Shown: positions 54,774 through 63,576 of the stretch, one piece after another | Numbering within the stretch: position 1 is the first letter of the stretch | Layout of the letters: each line of letters opens with the position of its first letter | DNA from: Myxococcus stipitatus | Lineage (GTDB): Bacteria; Myxococcota; Myxococcia; Myxococcales; Myxococcaceae | DNA length: 64,000 nucleotides | Assembly: GCF_037414475.1 (NCBI RefSeq) | Contig: NZ_CP147913.1 | Coordinates: 4,526,001 to 4,590,000, forward strand | Direction of reading: 5' to 3' | Position numbers and translations under genes: made by a program | The notes under the pieces: generated by a model | What the model saw: only the letters and a program-made list of their open reading frames with translations | Told to the model about the DNA's origin: nothing | The model's database searches: none

Positions 54774-55733
54774 TCAGCCGCCGACGATGTCGAGCGACTG
54801 GCCGACGCCCTTGGCGCGGGCGACGTCGTAGAGGGCGCGGGCGAGCGCGACGTCCTGGAGGGCGAGGCCGGTGGAGTCGAAGACGGTGACCTCGTCACCG
54901 GCGCGTCCGGGCTTCTTGCCAGCGACGACTTCGCCCAGGGTCCCGGCGATGTGCTCGGGCTTGAGCAGGCCGTCGTGGAGGGGGACGTTGACCTCGCCGG
55001 AGTGGAGGGCCTGCTCGGTGTCGTCGATGAAGACGCGGCCCTCGGTGAGGATGCGCGCATCCAGCTCCTGCTTGCCGGGGGCATCCGCGCCCATCGCGTT
55101 GATGTGAGCGCCGGCCTTGAGCCACTCGCGCTTCACGACGGGGGTGCGCGAGGGGGTGGAGGTGCAGACGATGTCCGCGCCGGAGGCTTCCTGGAGGCTG
55201 ACGACCCGGCCGCCCTTCTCGGCCTGGAGGGCCTTGGCGGCGGACTCGGAGGTGTCGGCGAGGAGCAGCTCCATTTCGCCGAAGAGGGCGCGGTGGGCGT
55301 CGATGAGGACGCGGGCCTGGACGCCGCAGCCGACGAGCCCGAGGGTGCGGGGCTTGGGCTTCGCCAGGTACTTGGAGGCGATGCCGCCCGCGCAGCCGGT
55401 GCGCCAGGCCGTGAGGAGGGTGCCGTCGAGGATGGCCAGGGGCGACGCGGTGTCGGGGTCGCTGAGGATGTAGAGGGCGCGCACGGTGGGCAGGCCGTGC
55501 TTCTTGGGGTTCCGCGGATGGGCGTTGACCCACTTCACTCCGGCGGCGCCGTCGAGGAACGCGGGCATGGCGCGGAAGTCGCCGTCGTACTGCGGCAGCG
55601 AGAGGTACACCTTGGGAGGCATGAGGGACTCGCCGCGGCCGTGGGCTCGGAAGGCCCGCTCGACGGCGTCGAGGCCAAGCTGGACGGTGTAGAGGCCGCG
55701 CAGCTCCTTGGCGCTGAGGATGAGGGTGGACAT
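54774..55733 (-). CDS. Ornithine cyclodeaminase / mu-crystallin family protein
   Basis: The 319-residue product matches the OCD/mu-crystallin family: GLDAVERAFRAHGRGE and MPPKVYLSLP at the start, FRAMPAFL, GVKWVN, the Rossmann motif LGLVGCGVQARVLIDAH, DIVCTSTPSRTPVV and GAHINAMGADAPGKQELD. Members include ornithine cyclodeaminase, NAD-linked alanine dehydrogenases and other amino-acid or imine reductases, so the substrate is not certain. ATG at 55733. It is unrelated to its neighbours. Confidence 0.88.
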   Translation of the reverse strand: MSTLILSAKELRGLYTVQLGLDAVERAFRAHGRGESLMPPKVYLSLPQYDGDFRAMPAFLDGAAGVKWVNAHPRNPKKHGLPTVRALYILSDPDTASPLAILDGTLLTAWRTGCAGGIASKYLAKPKPRTLGLVGCGVQARVLIDAHRALFGEMELLLADTSESAAKALQAEKGGRVVSLQEASGADIVCTSTPSRTPVVKREWLKAGAHINAMGADAPGKQELDARILTEGRVFIDDTEQALHSGEVNVPLHDGLLKPEHIAGTLGEVVAGKKPGRAGDEVTVFDSTGLALQDVALARALYDVARAKGVGQSLDIVGG

Positions 55734-55822
55734 GGCGGCGCTATATAACAGGCGCAGATGCACCTCATCAGCGAGGCGTTCCGCGCCTCGCGCTCCATCC
55801 GGCCCTGGGTGGACATCCCGGT

Positions 55823-55846
55823 GTGACACGGAGGGAGCCGTGTCAC
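55823..55846 (-). terminator. Hairpin downstream of the lectin gene
   Basis: GTGACACGG (55823-55831) pairs perfectly with CCGTGTCAC (55838-55846) around six bases, 12 bases beyond the lectin stop on the minus strand. No U-tract. Confidence 0.55.
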
Positions 55847-55857
55847 CCAGGGGGACA

Positions 55858-56250
55858 TCACAGCGAGGGGTAGAGCGTGAAGTACACCACGCCGTCGTTG
55901 TAGTCGTTGTCCGTGGCGTCCTCGGAGCACACCACGCCGACGACGAGCTGCCCGCCCGCGGGCGTGGTGAAGGTGCTGCTGTTGCCCTCCACGTTGCTGG
56001 GCTGGAGCCCGTTGCCCTTGTTGTACGAGACGGCGACCTTGTAGGTGCTGAGCTGGCTGCCCGAGCCGGGCACCGTGAAGGACGCCTGTCCCCCGTTGCT
56101 GCCCGGGGTGATGAAGCCCTGCGTGGTGAGCGGCATCGTCACGTTCCCCTCGCCGGAGCCTTGGAACACCGCCGCGCTCCCCGAAGGAGGGCTGATGGTG
56201 ATCTGCTGCGTGTAGCCCGCGTTCGCCAGCGCCTGGACGTAGGATGGTGT
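55858..56250 (-). pseudogene. LecB/PA-IIL-like fucose-binding lectin domain, 5' end apparently missing
   Basis: The C-terminal part ends VCSEDATDNDYNDGVVYFTLYPSL; SEDxTDNDYNDxVV is the Ca2+-binding loop of PA-IIL (LecB) lectins, where two calcium ions hold fucose or mannose. A 103-residue frame starts with GTG at 56169, but recognisable domain sequence (YTQQITISPPSGSAAVF) continues upstream in frame for 25 codons with no start codon, until a TGA at 56251-56253. The gene has therefore probably lost its N-terminal part, unless a rare start is used. It may be a remnant of a multi-domain lectin. Confidence 0.6.
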
Positions 56251-56403
56251 TCAAGTGACGGCGCGGACTTGGGCCCGCATGTCTCGCGACGCGAAGTCGT
56301 GGCGACGTGTCGCCCGACGTGTCAGGCCATCTGCTCGCGGGCTTCGACGGCGTGAAGAGGCTTCGATACGCTCCGCGCCGCGGGTCCGAGTCCGAGGACG
56401 AAG

Positions 56404-59400
56404 ATGAGCGACCACGATGAGGTCGAGCTGCGCCATGCACTCGCGGAGGGCCTCCTCTCGCGTGAAGAGTGTGAAGCCCTGCGCGAGGAGGCGGCGCGTC
56501 TGGGGCGCCGTCCCCTGGAGCTGCTGAAGGAGCGGGGCCGGCTCTCCGAGGACACCCATGCCTCCATCCTCCGGCTGATGCTGCGCGAGGAGGACACGCG
56601 AGGCCCCATGGCCCCGGCAGCTCCTCGTCCCGACGCCCCAGGCCCGGTGATGGTGGACACGGGCCGTCAGCGCGAGGACGCCACGCCCCCCAACGTGGAT
56701 GCGACGCTGACGCTGGAGAAGGACCCGGCCCGCGCTTCTCCCGCATCCGCCGTGGAGACCCCTGCCTTCCCCATCCCGGGTTGGGAGCACTACACCCCCG
56801 TCCGCTTCCTGGGGCAGGGCGGCATGGGCCGCGTGTTCCTCGCCTGGGACACCCGGCTGCATCGTCAGGTCGCGCTCAAGTTCGTGCGCGGTGATGAGCC
56901 GGAGCTCGTGCGCCGGTTCGTCTCGGAGGCTCGCGCCCAGGCGCGAGTGACACACCTTCGCGTCTGCGAGGTGTACGAAGTGGGCGAGGTCCAAGGGCGC
57001 TTCTACATCGCCATGCGGTACGTGGAGGGACAGCCGCTCCAGGCGCTGGTGGAGACGCTCAGCGTCGAGCAGAAGGCCCGCGTGCTGCGCGAGGCCGCGG
57101 AGGGTGTGCACGCCGCCCATCGCGTGGGGCTCATCCATCGAGACATCAAGCCCTCCAACATCCTGGTGGAGCGGTCCGCTGACGGTGAGCTGTCTCCCTT
57201 CGTCATGGACTTCGGGCTCGCTCGCGACTGGAAGGAGGGGGTCACCGCGACGGGCACCGTGCTCGGCACGCCGCACTACATGTCTCCCGAGCAGGCTCGC
57301 GGAGAGGTGGCCCGATTGGACAGGCGCGCGGATGTCTACAGCCTGGGGGCCACGCTCTATGCGCTGTTGACCGGGGCGCCGCCCATCCCCGGCGAGAATG
57401 GCCTGGAGGTGCTGGGCAACATCGCCACGGTGGAGCCGCGTCCACCTCGCGCGTTGGACCGCGATATCCCCGTGGACCTGGAGGCCATCACCCTCAAGTG
57501 CCTGGAGAAGGACCGCTCCGCGCGCTACGGCTCGGCGCGCGAGCTGGCGGAGGACCTGGGCCGCTTCCTCGACGGTGCGCCGGTGCTCGCTCGCACGGGT
57601 CCTGGCTATCGCGCGCGCAAGTGGCTGCGCAAACACCGCCGCGCCGTCGCCGTGGGGACCGGTGCGCTGACCGTGGTGTCGCTCGCGTTGGGACAAGCGG
57701 TGCTCGCGCGCAGGGAGGTCTCCCAACGCGAGGCCCTGGCCCGCCGTTTCACCGAACAGGTGGAGCGAATCGAGGCCCAGGCCCGCTACTCCGGCACCTC
57801 TCCCATGCATGACACGCGTCAGGACCGCGAGGACCTCGGCGCCCGGATGCGCGAGCTGGAGACCGCGATGCGTGACGCCGGCCCCATGGCGGAGGGCTCG
57901 GGCCATTATGCGCTGGGGCGCGGTTATCTCGCGCTCGATGATGACGCGAGGGCGAGGACACACCTGGAGGCCGCGTGGAAGGCGGGAGCCACGGAGCCTC
58001 GCGTGGCGTACTCGCTGGCCCTGGCCCTGGTGCACCTCTACCAACAAGCCCGATTGGAGGCGGAGCGGCAACAGGACGGGGTGACGCGTGAGGCCCGGCT
58101 GCGTGAAGCATCCCTGCGCTATGGCGAGCCAGCCCGGGACTTCCTTCGCAAGAGCGAGGGCGCGGAGGTCCCCGCTCCCGAGTACGTCGCCGCGCTGCTC
58201 GCCTTCCTCGAGAATCGTCCCGACGAGGCGCTGGCGAAGCTGGACATGCTGGGCTCACGCCTGCCCTGGTTTCACGAGGCCCCGCTGCTTCGCGGCGACA
58301 TCCTGCTGACGCGCGGCACGGGCCGGTGGAACACGGGCAACCGCGAGGGTGCGCTCGCGGACTTCGATGAGGGCCGGCGAGCGTATACACGCGCGGCGGA
58401 CATCGGGCGCAGTGTCCCCGCGGTGTATCGCGCCCTGGCTCAGTTGGAGGGCTGGTCGCTCCTGGTCGCGCTCTACGGACAAGGGGATGTCCCGCTCCAT
58501 CACGCCAAGGGCGTGGAGGCCGCGTCGAAGGCACTGGCGTTGGCCCCCGACGACGCGGAAGCACACGAGCTGTTGGCGCACTTCCACCGCCGCCTCGCGG
58601 AGCACCGCGCGCGCCAGGGGGGCGAGGTGGAGCCCCTGCTGGAGCAGGCCCTGCTGTCGGCCCGTCGCGCGGTGGAGTCGCGGCCGGAGCGGTCTCGCGC
58701 GCTTCACGAGCTGGCCATGGTCCATTGGCAGCGCGCGCGCTTTCGACAGGAGAAGGGGTTGGACCCCCGCGACGCCCTGCGCGAGGCCGCCGCCACCTTC
58801 GAGCGTGTTCCCGCCGAGGCCCGTGACTATGACTTCCACGCCGACCTGGGCCAGGTCTTCCGCGTCTGGGCGGACCATGAGGAGGGCGGAGGTGGGGACC
58901 CGCTGCCCTTCCGGGAGAAGGCCATCGCCGAGCACGAACGCGCCACCCTCATCGACGCGAAGAGGCCCGAGGCGTGGATGAACCTGGGCACGGAGTACCT
59001 CTCCCGCGCTTCACATCCCCGCGCCGAGCATCCCTCGGAGGATTTGGACAAGGCCGCGGCGTCGTTGGCTCGGGCCCAGTCCATCAACCCCGGCCACGTG
59101 GTGCCGTGGTTCTACGCGGGAGAGGTCCACCTGGCCCGCGCCTCGCGGCACCGCGACGCGGGCATGGACCCGCGCCCCGCGCTGAAGCTCGCCGAGGAGG
59201 CCTACCAGAAGGGCGTGTCCATCAACCCGAAACTGCCGCCGCTGCACAACGGCCTGGGCACAATCTGGTTCGAGCGCGCCAAGGACGCCTGGGAGCGAGG
59301 AGAGGACGTGGAGCCCGCGCTGCGCGAAGCCTTGAAGGCCTTTGACGCGGCCATCGCCCTGGCTCCCGCGCAGGGGTATGGGCAGAACAACGTGGGGGAG

Positions 59401-60099
59401 GTCCACGCCTGGCGTGCGACCATGCTCGTGCTGGAAGGCCAGTCCCCGGACGAGGAGGTCCGCGCCGCGCGCGTGGCCCTGAAGGACGCGTTGGCCCGTG
59501 TGCCGGACCTGCCGCAGCCGTGGATGAACCTGGGCACCGCGCTCCAGGCGGAGGCCGTGTGGGCCATGAAGCAAGGCCGCTCTCCGGGCCCCGCGCTGGA
59601 GGAGTCCTTGAAGTCCCTGCGCCGCGCGCTGGAGCTCCATCCCAAACAGGCGCAGGCGTGGCGGGTGCTGGGGGAGACGCTGGCCGTCGAGGCCCTCGTG
59701 AAGGCACGGCCTGGGGACAAGGGCTTCATGGACGCGGAGCAGGCGCTTCAGCGCGCTGTCGAGCTGGAGCCCACGCAACCCGAGCACCTCGTGGCGCTCG
59801 GGAACGTGTGTCTGGCGTGGGGGCGGTGGCTTGGGTCCCCAGGTGGGACGCCAGTGCTGGAGCGAGGGCTGTCGCTCGTGGACAAGGCCCTGGCCCTTCG
59901 AGGTGGATGGCCTCGCGCCCAGGCGCTTCGAGCCGGGCTGCTGCTGGCGTCCACTCCAGAGGCGGGACTCGGAGAGCCCGAGCCACGTCGTCACGCGCGG
60001 GAGCTGTTGTCCCGCGCGCTCGATGACAACCCGCGCCTCAAGCGCGAGTGGAGTCGCTGGCTCTCCGCCTCGAGCGGGGGCTCCGCTGTCTCGCGGTAG
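56404..60099 (+). CDS. Ser/Thr protein kinase with long TPR-type tail
   Basis: In 1231 residues it has a short helical N-terminal segment (about 1-60; EECEALREEAARLG), a kinase domain with glycine loop FLGQGGMGRVFLAW near 140, HRDIKPSN at 245-252, DFGLARDW at 269 and GTPHYMSPEQARGE, then a membrane helix (about 414-432) and a roughly 780-residue C-terminal part with TPR-type helices (for example AWMNLGTEYLSRAS, INPKLPPLHNGLGTIWFERAK, QPWMNLGTALQAEAVW). The TPR part lies after the helix, so it is predicted outside the cytoplasm, where it could bind partner proteins. ATG with GAGGACG upstream. Confidence 0.92.
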   Translation: MSDHDEVELRHALAEGLLSREECEALREEAARLGRRPLELLKERGRLSEDTHASILRLMLREEDTRGPMAPAAPRPDAPGPVMVDTGRQREDATPPNVDATLTLEKDPARASPASAVETPAFPIPGWEHYTPVRFLGQGGMGRVFLAWDTRLHRQVALKFVRGDEPELVRRFVSEARAQARVTHLRVCEVYEVGEVQGRFYIAMRYVEGQPLQALVETLSVEQKARVLREAAEGVHAAHRVGLIHRDIKPSNILVERSADGELSPFVMDFGLARDWKEGVTATGTVLGTPHYMSPEQARGEVARLDRRADVYSLGATLYALLTGAPPIPGENGLEVLGNIATVEPRPPRALDRDIPVDLEAITLKCLEKDRSARYGSARELAEDLGRFLDGAPVLARTGPGYRARKWLRKHRRAVAVGTGALTVVSLALGQAVLARREVSQREALARRFTEQVERIEAQARYSGTSPMHDTRQDREDLGARMRELETAMRDAGPMAEGSGHYALGRGYLALDDDARARTHLEAAWKAGATEPRVAYSLALALVHLYQQARLEAERQQDGVTREARLREASLRYGEPARDFLRKSEGAEVPAPEYVAALLAFLENRPDEALAKLDMLGSRLPWFHEAPLLRGDILLTRGTGRWNTGNREGALADFDEGRRAYTRAADIGRSVPAVYRALAQLEGWSLLVALYGQGDVPLHHAKGVEAASKALALAPDDAEAHELLAHFHRRLAEHRARQGGEVEPLLEQALLSARRAVESRPERSRALHELAMVHWQRARFRQEKGLDPRDALREAAATFERVPAEARDYDFHADLGQVFRVWADHEEGGGGDPLPFREKAIAEHERATLIDAKRPEAWMNLGTEYLSRASHPRAEHPSEDLDKAAASLARAQSINPGHVVPWFYAGEVHLARASRHRDAGMDPRPALKLAEEAYQKGVSINPKLPPLHNGLGTIWFERAKDAWERGEDVEPALREALKAFDAAIALAPAQGYGQNNVGEVHAWRATMLVLEGQSPDEEVRAARVALKDALARVPDLPQPWMNLGTALQAEAVWAMKQGRSPGPALEESLKSLRRALELHPKQAQAWRVLGETLAVEALVKARPGDKGFMDAEQALQRAVELEPTQPEHLVALGNVCLAWGRWLGSPGGTPVLERGLSLVDKALALRGGWPRAQALRAGLLLASTPEAGLGEPEPRRHARELLSRALDDNPRLKREWSRWLSASSGGSAVSR

Positions 60100-60111
60100 G
60101 AGCGCCGGGGC

Positions 60112-60672
60112 TCAGTGCTTGTCGTCGGGGTCGGTGGGGCCCTTGGTGCCGACGTCCAGGTTGCCTCGGATGGTCTGGTCGTCGGACGTACAGTCCGACT
60201 GCTGGCAGCCCTGGGTACAGTGGTTGTTGTCGTCGTTGCAGATGCTCAGGCAGTACGCGCCGGAGCTCAGCGAGGGGAGTGCCCAACTGCTCCCGCCCGT
60301 CAGGGGCTGAAGGGCCACCACGCCTCCATCCGCGGAAGACTGGAGGTCTCGCAGCTCGACGCAGAGCCCTTGATTCAGCTGGGATGCGACGACCAGCTCC
60401 TGGCCCGGACACATGCGCCATCCCTTGTTGCCAGAGGGCGGATTGAAGCTCTTCTTGCCCGAGGAGTTGAGCTGCACGGCGAGGTCCAGGCAATTCGTGC
60501 CGCTTCCGCCCGGGCAGGGGTCGTCCGCGCACTGCGAAGTGTCCGCGAGAACGTCTTGCTTCCCGGCCGCCCCGCCCGGTCTCGCCGAGTCCTCCGTCCC
60601 TCGTGTCCGTGCCGCGCACGCCACCCAGCCCGAGACCGCCAACACGACCAAGACCCCAATGACCTTCCTCAT
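60112..60672 (-). CDS. Cysteine-rich exported protein, possible lipoprotein
   Basis: The 186-residue product starts with a signal peptide (about 3-19) ending GWVAC. The tryptophan at position -3 is unusual for a lipobox. The mature part is cysteine-rich (QCADDPCPGGSGTNC, CVELRD, YCLSICNDDNNHCTQGCQQSDC), suggesting disulphide bonds. Function unknown. It converges with the kinase gene, 12 bases away. Confidence 0.6.
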   Translation of the reverse strand: MRKVIGVLVVLAVSGWVACAARTRGTEDSARPGGAAGKQDVLADTSQCADDPCPGGSGTNCLDLAVQLNSSGKKSFNPPSGNKGWRMCPGQELVVASQLNQGLCVELRDLQSSADGGVVALQPLTGGSSWALPSLSSGAYCLSICNDDNNHCTQGCQQSDCTSDDQTIRGNLDVGTKGPTDPDDKH

Positions 60673-60778
60673 GTTTCACCTTCCCAGTGACACGGATTGA
60701 CCCGTGTCCGCATGAGCATGTGTCATGCCATGAGGCCGTGAGTGGAGCACCTGCGCACTCACGTTCGCGGGAGGCGAA

Positions 60779-62422
60779 TCACTCCGCGCGAGGCGTGAGG
60801 CCCAGCTCCTTCAATCGCCGGCCCAGGGCCCGGCGAGACACCTCGAGCCCGCGCGCCATCGCATCCAAATCCCCCGCGTGTGCTTCGAAGGCGCCGGCAA
60901 TCTCCTCCGAGCTCAAGTCCCCCGCGGTGCGCAGGTTGGGGCTCTTGTCGATGAGGTCGTAGAGCGAGGGCCGGGGGATGCCCAGCGCCTCGGCGGTGGC
61001 CTTCAAGTCCCAGGCATGCTCCCGCAGCGCCGCGAGCAGCTCCTGCTCCGTCACCTGGGAGGCCTTGCGCCGCGGCGACACGCGCGCCTCCAGGGGCGCT
61101 TCGGTGTGGGCCGCGACGAGGAGGGGCTCGGTCGTCACCGCGGCACCAGGCCGGGCGGCGGCGGCGAGCTCCAGCTCATGCTCCAACCGCGGCTCGGCCT
61201 GGAGACTCGACTGTCCCCGGCTGCCGATGACGAGCTGCCGCGCAAGGTTGCGAAGCTGCCGGATGTTGCCGGGCCACTGGAAGCGGACCAGCCGCGTCGC
61301 GAGCGGCGAGGGCAGCCAGGGCTCCGCGTAGGCATCCTCGTTGTCCAACCGGTGCGCCTCGCCCAGCGTCTCCAGCTCCTCGCGGGCGAAGTGGAAGAAG
61401 AGGCGCCCCACGTCCTCGCGCCGCTCGCGCAGCGGGGGGACATGGAGGTCATAGCCCGCGAGCCGGTGCAGGAGCGGCGCCTTGAAGCGCCCGTCGCGGA
61501 TGCGCTCGTCCAGGTCCGCGTCCGTCGCCGCGAGCAGCCGCACGTCCACGGCGATGGGCGTGGAGCCTCCGACGGGGTACAGCTCCCCGGTCTCCAGCAC
61601 CCGAAGGAGCATCACCTGCACCTCGGGCGGGGCCTCGCCCACTTCATCCAGGAAGAGGGTGCCTCCGTGCGCGGCGCGGAAGAAGCCCTCGCGCCCCTGC
61701 GTCGCGCCCGTGTACGCGCCCTTCTGGGCGCCGAACAGCTCGGCGGCGGCGAGCTCCTTGGGGATGGCGCCCAGGTTGACGGAGAGGAAGCGGCCCGAGC
61801 GCCGGCGGCTGCGCTGATGGATGGCCTGGGCCACGTGCTCCTTGCCCGTGCCCGTCTCTCCTCGGATGAGCACGGGCACGTCCAGGTCCGCCACGCGCTC
61901 GATGTGTCTGCGCAGGCGCCGCACGCCGGTGCTCTCCCCCACCATGCCCAGCGTGTCGACGGTGGGGGCCTCGTCGCCGCCCTCCACCACGTGGAGCAAC
62001 AGCACCACGCGCTGGCCCAGCTCCAGCGGGACTCCCGCGGCCAGCTCGCTCTCGGACAGCTCCCACGTGCCCTCCATCGCGGAGCCGGCGATGGCCACCC
62101 GTGTGCCTCCGTCCTGGCACGTCAGCCTCACGCTTCCAGCGCGCGAGCCCGGGGCGAACACCAGGGGCTTGCGGCTGATGAACGGGTCGTTCAGCGCTTG
62201 TCCCCGCGAGGCGCCGGCGCCGGGCGGGTGGAAGTCCGGCCCGTTGCGGGACAAGGCCACCTCACGTCCCTCCGCGAGCGCATCGAGCCGCAGCCGCTCA
62301 CCGACGCGGCTGGGGATGGGGTGGGAGATGACGGTGAGGGCGGGGACCGGGTGTGGTCCCTTCGGGCCGCCGCCCCGCTCCAGCACGGCGGCGGTGGACA
62401 CATCGGCGAGCGTGGGGGACAT
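60779..62422 (-). CDS. FHA-domain sigma-54 enhancer-binding protein with two Fis-like HTHs
   Basis: The 547-residue product has an FHA-like N-terminus (about 25-140; VALSRNGPDF, DPFISRKPLVF), a sigma-54 AAA+ domain with Walker A GETGTGKE near 195, GAYTGA near 240 (the loop that contacts sigma-54), Walker B LFLDEVGEA and WPGNIRQLRNL near 400, then two Fis-like helix-turn-helix units in tandem (LLAALREHAWDLKATAEALGIPRPSLYDLI and IAGAFEAHAGDLDAMARGLEVSRRALGRRL, read in parts). FHA-type activators of this kind sense Ser/Thr phosphorylation, which fits the kinase-rich surroundings. ATG at 62422. Confidence 0.9.
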   Translation of the reverse strand: MSPTLADVSTAAVLERGGGPKGPHPVPALTVISHPIPSRVGERLRLDALAEGREVALSRNGPDFHPPGAGASRGQALNDPFISRKPLVFAPGSRAGSVRLTCQDGGTRVAIAGSAMEGTWELSESELAAGVPLELGQRVVLLLHVVEGGDEAPTVDTLGMVGESTGVRRLRRHIERVADLDVPVLIRGETGTGKEHVAQAIHQRSRRRSGRFLSVNLGAIPKELAAAELFGAQKGAYTGATQGREGFFRAAHGGTLFLDEVGEAPPEVQVMLLRVLETGELYPVGGSTPIAVDVRLLAATDADLDERIRDGRFKAPLLHRLAGYDLHVPPLRERREDVGRLFFHFAREELETLGEAHRLDNEDAYAEPWLPSPLATRLVRFQWPGNIRQLRNLARQLVIGSRGQSSLQAEPRLEHELELAAAARPGAAVTTEPLLVAAHTEAPLEARVSPRRKASQVTEQELLAALREHAWDLKATAEALGIPRPSLYDLIDKSPNLRTAGDLSSEEIAGAFEAHAGDLDAMARGLEVSRRALGRRLKELGLTPRAE

Positions 62423-62495
62423 GGTGGGCCTGGGCTTCGCGATTCTAGCCTGGCTGTGAGGGACGAAGGGGAACCCGGCGCTCACCGGCATGGCC

Positions 62496-62888
62496 TCACC
62501 CCCCGATGAACCAGGACGCGGAGAGGTTCCATCCGCTCAGCGAGCCGCTCTCCTGCGCGGTGAGCCCCTCCGTCGTCTGCCACCGGATGCTGTTGGCGCC
62601 CATGGAGGGGATGTCCCAGCTCAGGGTGAAGGTCGCGTTGTTCACCGCCGCCGACTGGTAGACGACGTAGCCCGAGGCGGGGGTGCTGAAGTTTCCAGGG
62701 CTGGAGAACTGCCCGGACTGGCCCGGGGAGAGGGTGCTCGGGGGTGGGCGGGTCCACTGCATCCCGCTGCTCGACTTCACGAGCACCAGGTCGCCCGGGG
62801 TCTGGTTGACGAGCGTGGCGGACAGGCTCTCCGTCGTCTGCGGAGAGGCTTGCGGATGGGCGGGCTTGTCGATGGTCACTTCAGGCAT
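62496..62888 (-). CDS. Aegerolysin-like beta-sandwich protein
   Basis: The 130-residue product lacks a signal peptide. Its pattern (LSATLVNQTPGDLVLVKSSSG, PPPSTLSPGQSGQFSS, YVVYQSAAVNNATFTLSWDIPSMGANSIRW in parts, SWFIGG) resembles the aegerolysin / crystal-protein ET79-like fold of small lipid-binding proteins; this is from memory of the family and not certain. AGGAG six bases before the ATG. It lies 73 bases upstream of the sigma-54 activator, on the same strand. Confidence 0.5.
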   Translation of the reverse strand: MPEVTIDKPAHPQASPQTTESLSATLVNQTPGDLVLVKSSSGMQWTRPPPSTLSPGQSGQFSSPGNFSTPASGYVVYQSAAVNNATFTLSWDIPSMGANSIRWQTTEGLTAQESGSLSGWNLSASWFIGG

Positions 62889-63099
62889 GGCGCACTCCTG
62901 CGGAAGCGGGACGGTCACCGCTGCGTCAGGGGCTTCATTGCCCCTGGGGTGACAGTCCTCGCAGTGCAGTGGGTGTGCCGGAGTCCTCGAGTCCCCGAGG
63001 TGCCCTGGGAGCGCCTCACGAGGGGCGCCGCCGGCAGGGCCTCCGACGTGTCGGGCGGAACGCTCCGACACGCCGGATGCTCCCTGGACCGCCAGGGGA

Positions 63100-63381
63100 C
63101 TACTTCTTGCGCTTCTTGCCACCCGCGGCGGGGACCACGGCGGGCGCGGCGGCGGCCTGCTCGGCGGCGACCTTCAGCTCGTCGCGCTCCTTGGACACGT
63201 TGGCCAGCTCCCCCTCCAGCTCGGACACCTTGGTCTTCAGCGCCTCGTTCTCCGCGCGCAGCGACTCGGTGTCCTTGCGCAGCACGTTCGCCTCGGCGCG
63301 AGCGCGGTTGAGCTCGCGCGAGCCACCGCATCCGACCAGGGGAACCACCGCCAGCATCGCCACGGCCATCCATGCCTTCAT
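63100..63381 (-). CDS. Small coiled-coil lipoprotein
   Basis: The 93-residue product has a lipoprotein signal (VPLVGC, lipidated cysteine at about 18), then a heptad-patterned coiled coil (about 24-70: RAEANVLRKDTESLRAENEALKTKVSELEGEL), and an alanine/valine/lysine tail ending GGKKRKK. It is likely an outer-membrane-anchored coiled coil in the style of Lpp-type small lipoproteins; function unknown. Confidence 0.65.
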   Translation of the reverse strand: MKAWMAVAMLAVVPLVGCGGSRELNRARAEANVLRKDTESLRAENEALKTKVSELEGELANVSKERDELKVAAEQAAAAPAVVPAAGGKKRKK

Positions 63382-63576
63382 GTGAGCCTGCTCCTGTGTG
63401 TCCCAAGGCCCATGGGCCCGGGGACCTGAGTCATCCGGAAGAGAGGAGGGCGCGCCCCGGGGGGAGCCGGGCCCGTCCAACCGGCATCGAGCCGGCGAGC
63501 CTAGGCATGGAGCCGCCACGAGAGGAAGCCACGGGAGAGTCGGGTCCACCCGCGCCCGGACTGGAGTGCTTGCATC

